This document shows, piece after piece, positions 12,734-12,734 of a DNA stretch of 12,734 nt. The translations under genes were made by a program, and so were the position numbers. This DNA is from Candidatus Proteinoplasmatales archaeon SG8-5 (GTDB lineage Archaea > Thermoplasmatota > Thermoplasmata > SG8-5). Positions within the stretch are counted from its first letter, which is position 1. Every line of letters starts with the position of its first letter. Location: the NCBI GenBank assembly GCA_001595885.1, contig LSSH01000086.1, forward strand, positions 1 to 12,734, read 5' to 3'. The notes below the pieces were generated by a model, which was not told the origin of the DNA, ran no database searches, and saw nothing but the letters and a program-made list of their open reading frames with translations.

Positions 12734-12734
12734 G

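Overview
The window comes from a euryarchaeal-type archaeon, most likely a member of the Thermoplasmatota (related to Methanomassiliicoccales or uncultured Thermoplasmata). This rests on a complete archaeal TATA-binding protein, an FtsZ, a membrane-anchored double winged-helix regulator, archaeal TATA boxes with several apparently leaderless genes, and an archaeal-type tRNA-Gly. Coding DNA is moderately GC-rich and most promoter regions are sharply AT-rich. The lineage is inferred from gene content only.

Left part (1-2016): an AT-rich gene-free stretch (1-413) is followed by a minus-strand gene for a membrane-tethered one-component regulator (extracytoplasmic Ig-like domain, two cytoplasmic winged helices). 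Two copies of an imperfect 37-bp repeat lie on either side of it. Divergent from it is a 104-aa protein with two ribbon-helix-helix (RHH) domains, whose TATA box sits inside an inverted repeat.

Cell division (1702-3305): the RHH gene is followed by ftsZ on the same strand, the arrangement known from the haloarchaeal CdrS/ftsZ2 locus. The 230 nt between them are GC-rich, contain no recognisable TATA box, and can fold into a row of hairpins, two of which have mutually exclusive alternatives. The last hairpin abuts the ftsZ Shine-Dalgarno sequence. This leader is the best candidate here for an undescribed regulatory element. A hairpin plus T-rich tract terminates ftsZ inside the 3' end of a convergent HAD phosphatase gene.

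Middle (3988-7626): a 59-bp divergent promoter separates the HAD gene from a 52-aa four-cysteine protein, then TBP with two TATA boxes of its own. Only 15 nt after TBP comes a large C-terminally anchored beta-helix surface protein, then a small multi-span membrane protein ending stop-to-stop against a convergent gene for an ACT-domain protein.

Right part (7627-12734): the ACT-domain gene is divergent from an arginine operon, argG - class III aminotransferase (argD-like) - argH, with overlapping ends and starts. Together these would make acetylornithine/ornithine and convert citrulline plus aspartate to arginine plus fumarate. The aminotransferase carries an unusual N-terminal extension of about 125 residues. 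The window ends with tRNA-Gly(CCC) and its own promoter. No mobile element, CRISPR array or rRNA was seen.
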